From AG41 sp036522815 (GTDB lineage Bacteria; Gemmatimonadota; Gemmatimonadetes; Gemmatimonadales; GWC2-71-9), in NCBI GenBank assembly GCA_036522815.1, contig DATDFC010000198.1, positions 1-18,873 of the forward strand: a stretch of 18,873 nucleotides of DNA, in the 5' to 3' direction. A model generated the notes under the pieces. The model did no database searches, was not told where the DNA came from, and was given only the letters and a program-made list of their open reading frames with translations. Within the stretch, counting starts at the first letter, position 1, and the number at the start of each line of letters is the position of its first letter. The position numbers were made by a program, and so were the translations under genes. This document shows positions 1 to 7,778 of the stretch, in pieces.

Positions 1-566
1 GCGAACGCCGCCGCCGAATCTTCGCCGGCACGCCACGGCGTCGCGTCGGGGCGCGGGCCGAGACCGCGCGCCAGCCGGGCGCGGGCGTGCAGCAACCGAA
101 TCACTCCGTCCACCAGCCAGCGGTGGTCGCCGACCGGGAGCACGAGGCGCTCGACTGTCCCGATCCGCCGGAACCCCGACCCTTCGAGCACGGCGCGCGC
201 CGGATCGTTGGGGTCGGTGTAGAGGAAATCGACGTCACCCCGGACCTTGATGTCGTCCCGAGCCCGCCGCATCAGCGCGCGGGCCGGGAAGAACGATCGA
301 TAGGACTCCGCGGCCATGGCGTTCATGAGCAACGCGCCAGTCACATCGCGCGTCCCGAAGCGAAACCGTCGTGGGAAGCAGGCGACGTGCATCACGAGCT
401 GCCCCGCAGCGTCATGCGCCAGCCAGCTCACGCCTCCGGCGCGCACCGCCGGCTCGTACGCACGGTCGAAGAACTCGGGGAATTCGACGCGGCCATACGT
501 CACGAACAGCCGCTTGATCTCGTCAGCGTGATCGAGCGGGTTGACCTGCGTGATCGTGAACTCCAT
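1..566 (-). CDS. GNAT-like N-acetyltransferase, partial
   Basis: The reading frame stays open to the left edge, so the C-terminus is missing; 188 residues are visible. The ATG at 566 is preceded by a GGAGG three bases upstream, which fixes the start. The protein begins MEFTITQVNPLDHADEIKRL. A segment near residues 115-137 reads LYTDPNDPARAVLEGSGFRRIG, resembling the end of a GNAT fold, where a substrate-side loop is followed by a (G/S)GF strand. The family transfers an acyl group from acyl-CoA to an amine, and the enzyme would be cytosolic. It is divergent from a sugar-nucleotide epimerase with 149 bp between them, so a role in glycan or lipid modification is possible but not shown. The family call rests on weak similarity; the substrate is unknown. 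Confidence 0.6.
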   Translation of the reverse strand, partial: MEFTITQVNPLDHADEIKRLFVTYGRVEFPEFFDRAYEPAVRAGGVSWLAHDAAGQLVMHVACFPRRFRFGTRDVTGALLMNAMAAESYRSFFPARALMRRARDDIKVRGDVDFLYTDPNDPARAVLEGSGFRRIGTVERLVLPVGDHRWLVDGVIRLLHARARLARGLGPRPDATPWRAGEDSAAAF

Positions 567-715
567 CAACCTCCATAGCCGCGAGACACCTGTGGCCCGA
601 CCGCCACAATCTAGGCGGCGCCCCGCACGGGGACAGGGTGCCGGGACAGGCGTCCCGACGCGCTGGCCGGATTCCTGCAAGGGGCAAGAACCAGGCCGAT
701 TCCCAAGGAAACCAC

Positions 716-1699
716 GTGCGCTATCTGATCACTGGGGGTGCGGGCTTCATCGGCTCGCACCTGGTGGAGCACCTCGTCGCTGCGGGAGACGACGTCACGG
801 TGCTGGACGACCTCTCGTCCGGTCGCCGGGCGAACCTCGCGGCGGTGCGACGTCAGATACGCTTCATCCGCGGCAGCGTCACCGACCTGAACACCTGCCG
901 CCGCGCCGTCGAGCGCGTCGATTGCGTGCTGCATCACGCCGCGGTCACGTCGGTCCAGCGATCGGTGGACGAACCGAGCCTGACACACCAGGTGAACGCG
1001 ACCGGCACGTTGAACGTGTTGCTCGCGGCCCGCGACAAGGGCGTGCGCCGCGTGGTGTACGCCGGCTCCACCTCGGCGTACGGAAACCCCGACACACTGC
1101 CGAACTCGGAGGCGCACGTGACCCGGCCGCTGTCGCCGTACGCGGCCTCCAAGCTCGCCGGCGAGGAGTACCTCGTCGCGCTGCACGCGACCTACGGGTT
1201 GGAGACGGTGGTGCTGCGGTACTTCAATATCTTCGGGCCCCGTCAGGACCCGAACTCGCAGTACGCCGCGGTCGTGCCGCGCTTCATAACCACCGCCCTG
1301 GCGGGTGAGCGCCCCACGATCTTCGGCGATGGCAAGCAGACGCGCGATTTCGTGTACATCGCGAACGTTGTGCACGCCAACCTGCTCGCGGCGCGCGCGC
1401 CCGCTGCCGACGTGGCCGGGCAGGTGTTCAACATCGGATGCGGCAAGGGCGTGAGCGTGAACGAGCTGTGGGAGCACATCCGCACGCTGGCGGGCGTTCC
1501 CCTCGCGCCGCAGTACGCGCAGGGACGGGCGGGGGAGGTCCGTGATTCGGTCGCAGAGCTCACCAAGGCCCGGCGCCTGATGGGCTACGAGCCTATCGTC
1601 GACTTCGAGGAAGGGCTGCGCCAAACCATCGCATTCTACCGCGCGCGCCGCGACGCGCCGCGGCGCAAGCGCGCGCGCGCCGTCGTCGTCGCGGCGTAG
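716..1699 (+). CDS. NAD-dependent sugar-nucleotide epimerase/dehydratase (extended SDR)
   Basis: The protein has 327 residues, the usual size for UDP-glucose or UDP-GlcNAc 4-epimerase-like enzymes of the extended SDR family. The N-terminal Rossmann motif TGGAGFIG is at residues 6-13. The catalytic Ser/Thr cluster STSAYG is at 118-123 and the catalytic Tyr-Lys pair in PYAASK is Y142/K146. The sugar-binding segment RYFNIFGPRQDPNSQYAAVVP follows at 168-188. The GTG at 716 is chosen because AAGGA lies 7 nt upstream and the Rossmann strand starts immediately; the frame is open further upstream but without conserved sequence. It would convert a nucleotide sugar in the cytosol for surface polysaccharide or glycan synthesis. 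WbpP/Gne or GalE activity cannot be told apart by eye. The stop lies only 16 bp from the convergent kinase gene. The basic Arg/Lys/Ala tail (residues 309-327) is low-complexity. Confidence 0.9.
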   Translation: MRYLITGGAGFIGSHLVEHLVAAGDDVTVLDDLSSGRRANLAAVRRQIRFIRGSVTDLNTCRRAVERVDCVLHHAAVTSVQRSVDEPSLTHQVNATGTLNVLLAARDKGVRRVVYAGSTSAYGNPDTLPNSEAHVTRPLSPYAASKLAGEEYLVALHATYGLETVVLRYFNIFGPRQDPNSQYAAVVPRFITTALAGERPTIFGDGKQTRDFVYIANVVHANLLAARAPAADVAGQVFNIGCGKGVSVNELWEHIRTLAGVPLAPQYAQGRAGEVRDSVAELTKARRLMGYEPIVDFEEGLRQTIAFYRARRDAPRRKRARAVVVAA

Positions 1700-1715
1700 C
1701 AGGCACCGGCCCGCC

Positions 1716-3557
1716 TCACGTCCCCGCCACACGTTCGAGCATCTCGCGCAGCTCGTCGAGGCTGAACGGCTTGCGCAGCACGGGCCGGTCGGCCTGCTGC
1801 AGCGCGTCGCGCGTCTGCAGCGAGATCGAGTCGCCGGTGGTGAACACGATACGCCGCTCGCGTCCCCGCCCTTCCTCCCGCAGCCGCTCGAACAAATCGA
1901 AGCCGGTGTGCTCGTCGTCCAGATGCACGTCGACGAGTAGCGCGTCGTAGCGGACGTCGGGGGCAGCCAGGCGCTCCGTCGCGTCGGCGAATCGCCCCAC
2001 GGTGGTCACGTCGTGCCCCAGCCGCTTGGCGAGCAGCGCCATGGCGCGGCGGACGCTGTCCTCGTCTTCGATCACCAGCACCTTGAGACGCCGACTGTCC
2101 TCCCCCGCGTCGGCCGCAGACCCCGCCTTCGCGGGGCCCGCGTCGACGGGCAGCTCGAACGAGAGCCGGGCCCCGCCGCCCTCCACGTTCTGCATCCACA
2201 TCCGGCCGCCCATCCCCCGCACCAACCCGAAGCTGATCGCCAGCCCGAGCCCCGTGCCCTGTTCGGCCTTGGTCGTGAAGAACGGCTCGAACACGCGATC
2301 GAGGATTTCGGCCGGCACGCCCGGCCCGGTGTCTTCGACGGTCACGACGACGTGCTGGCCGGTGGCCTGTGCCGTGATCACGATCTGGCCGGGGCGGCCG
2401 CTGCTTTCGATCGCCTGGCGCGCGTTCACGACCGCGTTCAAGAGCACCTGCTGCAGCTCCTGCGGGTCGCCCGCCACGGCAGGGACATCCTTCGGCACCG
2501 ACACGCTGGCCCGGATCCGCCCCTTCTTGAACCCGCTGCGCTGCAGCGCCAGCACGCGGTCGGCGATCTCCCCCAGGTCCACGGCGGTCTGTACCCGCGG
2601 CCGCTGGCGCGCGAAGTCCAGCAGCGTCTGCACGATGCGACCGGCGCGCATCGCTTCGCTGCGGATCACCTCCGCGCTCTCCTGCACGTCGCTCTGACTG
2701 GGATCGAGCACGAGGGCCTCCCCGAACGCCGCGATCGCCGCCAGGGGATTGTTCAGCTCGTGCGCCACTCCCGACACCAACGCCCCCAGCTGGGAGAGCC
2801 GGTCCGCCTGCAGCAGGCGCTGCTGCAGCAGCGACTCGCGCGACACGTCGAGCGCCAGGAACAGGAGCTTGGGCGACTGGCGCATCGGATCGACGTTCAC
2901 GATCACGGCGCGCACGTCCCGGGGCGGCTCGCCCGCGTACTCGAGCGTGAGGCGCAGCTCCTGACGCTGTGTGACTGCTTCCCGCAGCGCGGCCGTGAGA
3001 GCAGACCGCTGAGCAGAGGGCGTCCAGTCGCCCATGGGACGGCCCCGCAGCGCCACCGGATCGGCGACGCCCAGCAGCTTGACCCCTTCCGGGTTGGCTT
3101 CGAGGATCTGCCCGTCCACGGTGAGCACCAGTGCGGGGGCGGGCAGTGAGCTGAACAGCTGCAGGTACAGGCGGCGCTCGGTCTCGAGCGCGGTCATCAC
3201 GTGAGCGGCGCGTGATTCGGGTCCGAGCTGCTCGCGCACCTGGCGGAACACCATGATGAGATGGTTGTGTGGGCCCCGGCTCACCTGGGTCTCGAACACC
3301 ATCCCCGGGAAGTCGGTCGCGGCCGCGGGTGCCAAGTACATCTGCGGCTTGCCGTCGTGCAATACTTCCTGCAGCACCCGCTCGATGTGCGTGGCCTTGG
3401 CCGCGGGGAATGCGACCCAGAAGCTCTGCCCCAGCACGCGCTCGACCGGCAGGCCGGTGATGCGCGCGGCCGTGGCCGACCATGCGGCGATCGTCCAGTC
3501 GGGCGCGATCGCCACCACGCCCTGGTCGAGACTGTCCAACAGCTGTTTCGCGTCCAT
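1716..3557 (-). CDS. Soluble hybrid sensor histidine kinase (PAS-PAS-HisKA-HATPase-REC)
   Basis: The protein has 613 residues with no membrane segment, so it should sense in the cytoplasm. Domain order is PAS 1 (about 1-105), PAS 2 (about 130-240), HisKA with H-box VSGVAHELNNPLAAI (phospho-acceptor H266), HATPase_c (about 365-470) and receiver (about 491-611). The ATPase has N-box asparagines N374/N378, G1 DTGPGV at 409-414, F-box FEPFFTTK and G2 GTGLGL at 434-439. The receiver has the acidic IEDED patch, phospho-acceptor D543, TT 573-574 and K596. All catalytic residues are present. The ATG at 3557 is preferred over an in-frame upstream start because GAGGA lies 6 nt before it and PAS 1 begins at once. 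A 33-nt hairpin element sits 26 nt upstream of this ATG. There is no adjacent HPt or output regulator. Its receiver shares KPFSLD(E/D)L with the stand-alone receiver at 8388-8855. Confidence 0.93.
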   Translation of the reverse strand: MDAKQLLDSLDQGVVAIAPDWTIAAWSATAARITGLPVERVLGQSFWVAFPAAKATHIERVLQEVLHDGKPQMYLAPAAATDFPGMVFETQVSRGPHNHLIMVFRQVREQLGPESRAAHVMTALETERRLYLQLFSSLPAPALVLTVDGQILEANPEGVKLLGVADPVALRGRPMGDWTPSAQRSALTAALREAVTQRQELRLTLEYAGEPPRDVRAVIVNVDPMRQSPKLLFLALDVSRESLLQQRLLQADRLSQLGALVSGVAHELNNPLAAIAAFGEALVLDPSQSDVQESAEVIRSEAMRAGRIVQTLLDFARQRPRVQTAVDLGEIADRVLALQRSGFKKGRIRASVSVPKDVPAVAGDPQELQQVLLNAVVNARQAIESSGRPGQIVITAQATGQHVVVTVEDTGPGVPAEILDRVFEPFFTTKAEQGTGLGLAISFGLVRGMGGRMWMQNVEGGGARLSFELPVDAGPAKAGSAADAGEDSRRLKVLVIEDEDSVRRAMALLAKRLGHDVTTVGRFADATERLAAPDVRYDALLVDVHLDDEHTGFDLFERLREEGRGRERRIVFTTGDSISLQTRDALQQADRPVLRKPFSLDELREMLERVAGT

Positions 3558-3583
3558 GCCTGTTCCTCGCTGTAAGACACGGC

Positions 3584-3616
3584 GCCCCGTTGGCCGTATC
3601 GCGGGCGCAACGGGGC
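3584..3616 (-). repeat. 33-nt hairpin element, copy B (upstream of hybrid kinase)
   Basis: The perfect 9-bp stem is gccccgttg (3584-3592) against caacggggc (3608-3616), around a 15-nt loop. In the sense (minus) direction the loop can form an inner 3-bp GCC/GGC stem next to a bulged C. The sequence matches the element at 13525-13557 with no substitutions and two single-base indels. It ends 26 nt before the kinase start codon. A consensus-like TTGACA lies on the minus strand at 3670-3665, but no convincing -10 follows at normal spacing. The hairpin could be a 5'-UTR regulatory RNA, a protein-binding site or a REP-like element. A terminator for the upstream MATE gene is less likely, because no U-tract follows. 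Confidence 0.75.
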
Positions 3617-3715
3617 CGATGGCGCTGCTCAGGAGCAACTAGGGTGGGGACGCACCAGTCTCTCTGTCAAGCGGTGTCGGGTGTAGCGACGACGCAACAG
3701 CGTGTGGGTCAGACG

Positions 3716-5089
3716 TCAGACACGCCGCAGCTTCCACCGGCCGCGCCGGAAGATCGCCGCGCTCACGACCGCGACCGACGAGAACGCGATCATCACGGCC
3801 AGCGCGACGCCGCGCGGTCCCAACGCCAGCTGGCGCGCGAGCCAGTACGCCAGCGGCACCTCCCACAGCCAGAAGCATCCCAGGTTGATCCACGTGGGTG
3901 TCCACGTGTCGCCGGCGCCGTTGAACGACTGCGTGATCACCATGCCGTAGGCGTAGAACAAGAACCCATAGCTGATGGTCCGCAGGGTCACCACGGCCAC
4001 CGGCGCGACCAGCGGATCGCGGGTGAACAGGGCGACGATCGGCCCGGCGAGCAGCACGAATACCGCGCCCACCGTCCCGAGGAACAGCATGTTGTAGAAC
4101 CCCGCGAGCCACACGGCCCGCTCGGCCCGGTCCGGTTTGCCGGCGCCGAGGCCCTGTCCCACGAGCGTGGCGGCGGCGTTGGCGAGCCCCCAGGACGGCA
4201 GCAGCGCGAACACGACGATGCGGATCGCGATGACGTACCCCGCCACGGCCTCCGACCCGAAGCTGGACACGATGCGGATCAGGATTATCCAGCTGGCGGT
4301 GCCGATCAGGACCTGGATGGTGCCGGTGCCCGAGAGCCGCAGCATGGTGCGCATCACGGCCGGCTTGACGGTGAGCAGGGCACGACGCAGCGCCACGCGG
4401 GCGTCCCCGCGCCACAACCGGTACAGCTGGTACAGCACGCCCGTGCCCCGTCCGATGGTGGTGGCGATCGCGGCCCCGGTCACGCCGAGCCGGGGGAACG
4501 GCCCCACGCCGAAAATCAGACACGGCCCGAGCAGGATGTTGATGCCGTTCGCGAGCCACAACACACGCATCGCGATCGCCGCATCGCCCGCGCCGCGGAA
4601 GATCGCATTGATGAGGAACAGCAGCACGATGACGACGTTTCCGCCGAGCATCACGCGCGCGTAGGAGGAGCCCACCGCCCGCACCGCCGGGGTCGCCCCC
4701 ATCACCGTCAGCAGGCGGGGTGCGAGTGTCACGCCCACCACCGCGATCACGGCCGCCACGAGCAATCCGAGGGCGATTCCCTGGACCGCGGCTTCGGCCG
4801 CCCCCTCCGCGTTGCCTTCGCCGATGCGCCGCGCCACCATCGCCGTCACGCCGATCGACAGTCCCATCGCGGCCGTATAGATGAGCGTGAGCAGCGACTC
4901 GGTAAGACCCACAGTCGCCAGCGCGTCGGCCCCGAGGTGCGCCACCCAGAACACGTCCGCCACGGCGAACAGCGACTCCATGAGCATCTCCATCACCATG
5001 GGAATGGCGAGGAGAATGATGGCCTGGCCCAGCGGCCCGGCGGTATAATCGTGGTGCGAGCCGCGCAGCGCCTGGCGGACGGTGGCCAA
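3716..5089 (-). CDS. MATE family multidrug/metabolite efflux transporter
   Basis: With the TTG start at 5089 the protein has 457 residues, normal for MATE transporters, and about twelve hydrophobic segments. The N-terminal half reads HHDYTAGPLGQAIILLAIP followed by SLFAVADVFWVAHLGADALA, the usual MATE TM1-TM2 signature. A related segment recurs in the second half (SWIILIRIVSSFGSEAVAGY). MATE proteins export cationic drugs or metabolites using Na+ or H+ gradients across the inner membrane. No ATG or GTG falls between the upstream gene's stop (5146) and TM1. The TTG at 5089 lacks a clear ribosome-binding site; a CTG at 5149 overlapping the upstream TGA is the alternative. It is the last gene of the FMN reductase/ATP-grasp/monooxygenase cluster and could export that pathway's product; this role is inferred from position only. 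Confidence 0.88.
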   Translation of the reverse strand: MATVRQALRGSHHDYTAGPLGQAIILLAIPMVMEMLMESLFAVADVFWVAHLGADALATVGLTESLLTLIYTAAMGLSIGVTAMVARRIGEGNAEGAAEAAVQGIALGLLVAAVIAVVGVTLAPRLLTVMGATPAVRAVGSSYARVMLGGNVVIVLLFLINAIFRGAGDAAIAMRVLWLANGINILLGPCLIFGVGPFPRLGVTGAAIATTIGRGTGVLYQLYRLWRGDARVALRRALLTVKPAVMRTMLRLSGTGTIQVLIGTASWIILIRIVSSFGSEAVAGYVIAIRIVVFALLPSWGLANAAATLVGQGLGAGKPDRAERAVWLAGFYNMLFLGTVGAVFVLLAGPIVALFTRDPLVAPVAVVTLRTISYGFLFYAYGMVITQSFNGAGDTWTPTWINLGCFWLWEVPLAYWLARQLALGPRGVALAVMIAFSSVAVVSAAIFRRGRWKLRRV

Positions 5090-5145
5090 CCAGCCGGCGG
5101 TGTCCGCCGCCTGCGGCTGGGCGCGGGCCCGTGAGGAGAGATCCG

Positions 5146-6201
5146 TCAGCTGGGCGGCCCGGCGGGGACGGTCTCGACGAGCGGCATCACCTCCTGCGCG
5201 AACCGCTCCATCTCCTCGTACTGCGGGCTGAACTGCAGCAGCAACAAGTCCACCCCCGCCCGCTCGAACTCGCGGATACGCTCGGCGATCTGCGGCGCCG
5301 TGCCCACCAGTCCCGCCCGTAGCCCCCGGTTCGAAACGGAGTAGTCCTCGAGGCTCACCTGCTGCTCGAGCTGCGTGTTCGCGAGCCAGTCCTGATAGTT
5401 GGCGTAGCCGGCGGCGCTCTGATGCACGTCGGTGATGCGTGCCACCTCGCGTCGCGCGGCCGCCTCGGAGTGGGCGCACACCACGTACCCGGCGAGCCCG
5501 AACGTGAGCGGCGGCAGGCCCCCCCCCACGCGCTCACGCCGCGCCCGCAAGTCCGCCACCTTGGCGGCGATCCGCTCCGGGGGATCGCCGTGCATCAGGT
5601 AGGCGTCGCAGGAGCGCGCGATGAGATCCTTCGCGGCCTCGGACTCGCCCCCCGCATACAGCGTCGGCCGGGGCCGCGCCAGCGGTTTGGGCTCGAGCGT
5701 CGCGTTCTCCACCCGGTAGTACTGGCCCGCATAGCTGAAATGCGGCTGCGACCACATCCCCGTCACGACCTCGAGCCACTCGGCCGTGCGTGCGTAGCGC
5801 GCGTCGTGCTGATCGAATGCGACGCCGTACTGCCGGGCCTCGCCCGACCACCAGGACGACACCACGTTGAGCGAGAGCCGGCCACCGCTGATGTGGTCGA
5901 TGTTGGCGGCCTGCTTGGCGAGCAGCGCGGGCAGGTGGAAGGTGGGCCGCACGGCCACCATGAGCTCGAGCTGCTCGGTCACCGCCGCTAGCGCCGCCGC
6001 CGTGCTCCAGGCATCGAGCGAGGGCGCGTCGGGACCTTTGATATCGTTCAAGTTCAGCTCGGCGATCAGGGTCAGGTCGAAGCCGATCGCCTCGCTCCGC
6101 CGGGCCAGGCGCTGCACGTACGCCCAGCTCGCCTCCATCCCCTCGTCGGGGACGTTCCGCAGCCAGCCGCCGAACACCGGGAGCCAGTAGCCGAAGCGCA
6201 T
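5146..6201 (-). CDS. LLM-class flavin-dependent monooxygenase (SsuD/SfnG-like)
   Basis: The protein has 351 residues and a bacterial luciferase-like TIM-barrel pattern. It starts MRFGYWLPVFGGWL, with RSEAIGFDLTLIAE at about 35-48. The signature FHLPALLAKQAANIDHISGGRLSLNVVSSWW (about 88-118) strongly resembles SsuD (alkanesulfonate) and SfnG (dimethylsulfone) monooxygenases. It would use FMNH2 and O2 in the cytosol and depends on a separate flavin reductase, which is encoded two genes upstream. The ATG at 6201 lies 2 nt after the ATP-grasp stop, which implies translational coupling. Substrate specificity is not readable from sequence. SsuD-like sulfonate cleavage and N- or C-oxidation of a biosynthetic intermediate both remain possible. 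Confidence 0.88.
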   Translation of the reverse strand: MRFGYWLPVFGGWLRNVPDEGMEASWAYVQRLARRSEAIGFDLTLIAELNLNDIKGPDAPSLDAWSTAAALAAVTEQLELMVAVRPTFHLPALLAKQAANIDHISGGRLSLNVVSSWWSGEARQYGVAFDQHDARYARTAEWLEVVTGMWSQPHFSYAGQYYRVENATLEPKPLARPRPTLYAGGESEAAKDLIARSCDAYLMHGDPPERIAAKVADLRARRERVGGGLPPLTFGLAGYVVCAHSEAAARREVARITDVHQSAAGYANYQDWLANTQLEQQVSLEDYSVSNRGLRAGLVGTAPQIAERIREFERAGVDLLLLQFSPQYEEMERFAQEVMPLVETVPAGPPS

Positions 6202-6203
6202 CG

Positions 6204-7166
6204 TTAGACGGCCTCGCGTTCCAGGTAATCGACCAGGCGGGCGAAGGGATCGAACCCCACTACCTGGGGCGCGTCGGCCACAAAGTTCGACAGCGCATTG
6301 ATATCGTAGAAGTACAACCGGCCGTCGCGCGCGTCGATCATGTATTCCACGCCGCCCACGTCGATGTGGGCCGCCTGCATGATGCACTCCACCTGCGCCA
6401 CGATCTCCGGGGGCGGCGTGTAGCCCTCGACCCGGAGATTATTCCTGGGCGCGTCCACCGGGCACGCCCCGCGCACCAGCTCGGCGCCGCCCACGGTCTG
6501 GCACACATCCGCGGGGCAGAGGTTGAAGCTCTCCCCCGACGTGTAGATGCGGATCGCGTACAGATAGCGCCCGCCCAACACTTCGACCCGCACGATGCGC
6601 TCGTCGGCCGCCGGGATGTATTCCTGCACCAGCGCCGTGTGATCGATACCCAAGTCGAGCGCCGCCGCCTGCGCCGCCTGCTCGAGCTGCTCGGGCGTCT
6701 CGAAGCGGCGCACGCCGGCGCCGGAGCCGCCGATGTTGGGCTTCAGTACAACCGGAAAGCGCAGGCCGCGCGCCGCCTCGGCCGCCTGGGCCGCGTGGTT
6801 GATGACGCGTGCCGCGGGGAACGGCAGCCCCAACTGCTCGAGCAACGACAGCTGCAGCGCTTTGGACGTCTCGGTGACCCAGGCGTCGTAGCCGTTGATC
6901 ACCCGCATGCCGTGGCGCTTGAGATGGGCGAGAAAATGCAACGTATAGAAGATCGCATTCCCCGCGCCCCGCAGGTACGCCGACGGGCTCATACGGTTGA
7001 AGACGAGCGCGTACGGTGGGGGCCCAGCGCCCGTGTCGAACCGGTGGTTGGCGGCGTCGAGGCGCGCGTACGGCACCCGCCGGCGATCGAGCTCCGTGAA
7101 GAAAGGACGGAACCAGTCGGGATGCTCGTAATAGATGGCGAGCGGGCGCTCGGTCGTGATGCTCAT
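6204..7166 (-). CDS. RimK-like ATP-grasp ligase
   Basis: The protein has 320 residues. The pre-ATP-grasp region (about 1-100) begins with AIYYEHPDWFRPFFTELDRR. The ATP-binding subdomain holds VVLKPNIGGSGAGV (K142 and the Gly-rich loop) and the adenine-contact strand LVQEYIPAADER (179-190). Metal ligands are in VGGVEYMID (E274) and YDINALSNF (D288, N290), the last matching the ExN motif of RimK/DdlB enzymes with Asp for Glu. Such enzymes join a carboxylate, through an acyl-phosphate, to an amine or thiol. Unusual cysteines occur at C217, C222, C235 and C261. The ATG at 7166 has AGGA 6 nt upstream; the upstream gene stops 17 bp away and the next gene starts 2 nt after this stop. The substrate is unknown. 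Confidence 0.85.
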   Translation of the reverse strand: MSITTERPLAIYYEHPDWFRPFFTELDRRRVPYARLDAANHRFDTGAGPPPYALVFNRMSPSAYLRGAGNAIFYTLHFLAHLKRHGMRVINGYDAWVTETSKALQLSLLEQLGLPFPAARVINHAAQAAEAARGLRFPVVLKPNIGGSGAGVRRFETPEQLEQAAQAAALDLGIDHTALVQEYIPAADERIVRVEVLGGRYLYAIRIYTSGESFNLCPADVCQTVGGAELVRGACPVDAPRNNLRVEGYTPPPEIVAQVECIMQAAHIDVGGVEYMIDARDGRLYFYDINALSNFVADAPQVVGFDPFARLVDYLEREAV

Positions 7167-7183
7167 GTGACGTCCTGGTCTCC

Positions 7184-7723
7184 TCAGGGCATAGCGGCAG
7201 CGGCGAGCGCCAGCGCCTCATCCACCGCGCGGTCCACCGCCTGGAGCAGCTCAGATGCGGTCTTACCGTTCTGGAACTGGGCGCTCGTGCCGTATACGCC
7301 ACTCGCGATCACCGTGGCGCCCAGACTCGCGAACAGGGGCCGCAGCCCGTGATCCAGCGCGAGCGAGTGGCTGCGATCGTGCCCGGTCACGATCGGAACG
7401 CCGATCTTGCCGATCAGGCTGTCCTGCGGCAAGAGATCGAAAAACAGCTTCAGCAGGCCGCTGTACGTGGCGCGGTACACCGGAGTCCCTGCCACCACGA
7501 TGCGCGCCCGAGTCGCGGCATCGAGCGCCGCGGCGACCGCGGGAGCCGCGCCCCGGCCCAGCAGGGCGTCGGCGGGCAGGGCCGCCAAGTCGACGAGCTG
7601 GGCTCGAGCCCCGCGCGCCGCGGCCCGCGCAAGTGCGTATTCCACCAGAAGGCGCGACTTGGAGCTCGCGGCCGGGCTGCCCGACAGGCCCACCACGGCC
7701 AGGTCGTTCCGTACGTTATTCAC
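7184..7723 (-). CDS. NAD(P)H-dependent FMN reductase (SsuE/MsuE-like)
   Basis: The protein has 179 residues and a flavodoxin-like fold. The phosphate-binding loop GLSGSPAASSKSR is at 12-24. The motif AGTPVYRATYSGLLKLFFDLLPQ (78-100) is very close to the diagnostic ATPVYKASYSG...LLDLLP segment of SsuE. It would supply FMNH2 to the monooxygenase at 5146-6201, as in two-component systems. The GTG at 7723 is not backed by a clear ribosome-binding site, and a GTG at 7696 would shorten the protein by nine residues but leave the first strand intact. It heads the minus-strand cluster; only 55 bp separate it from the divergent gene at 7779, so the promoter must lie there or within that gene. Confidence 0.9.
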   Translation of the reverse strand: MNNVRNDLAVVGLSGSPAASSKSRLLVEYALARAAARGARAQLVDLAALPADALLGRGAAPAVAAALDAATRARIVVAGTPVYRATYSGLLKLFFDLLPQDSLIGKIGVPIVTGHDRSHSLALDHGLRPLFASLGATVIASGVYGTSAQFQNGKTASELLQAVDRAVDEALALAAAAMP

Positions 7724-7778
7724 CCGGGCAAGATCTTCGGGTGCCGGTGGGGCGGCAAGTCCTTATCGTTGAGGCGCC

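Noticed and set aside
87..578. Plus-strand open frame of 163 codons
   Set aside because: It is antisense to the GNAT-like gene, whose minus-strand frame has a ribosome-binding site and family-like sequence. The plus frame is compositionally odd (His/Arg/Pro-rich).
601..657. Three small hairpins between the GNAT and epimerase genes
   Set aside because: Stems of only 4-6 bp in GC-rich DNA, with no similarity to the 33-nt elements; not distinguishable from chance.
1636..3483. Long minus-strand frame of 615 codons overlapping the kinase
   Set aside because: It is the alternative frame of the kinase gene, Arg/Ala/Gly-rich, with no motif; the kinase motifs lie in the other frame.
3482..5134. Plus-strand open frame of 550 codons across the transporter and kinase start
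   Set aside because: The translation is rich in His, Arg, Gln and Asp with no domain, typical of the reverse complement of a GC-rich membrane-protein gene. The minus strand encodes a clear MATE protein.
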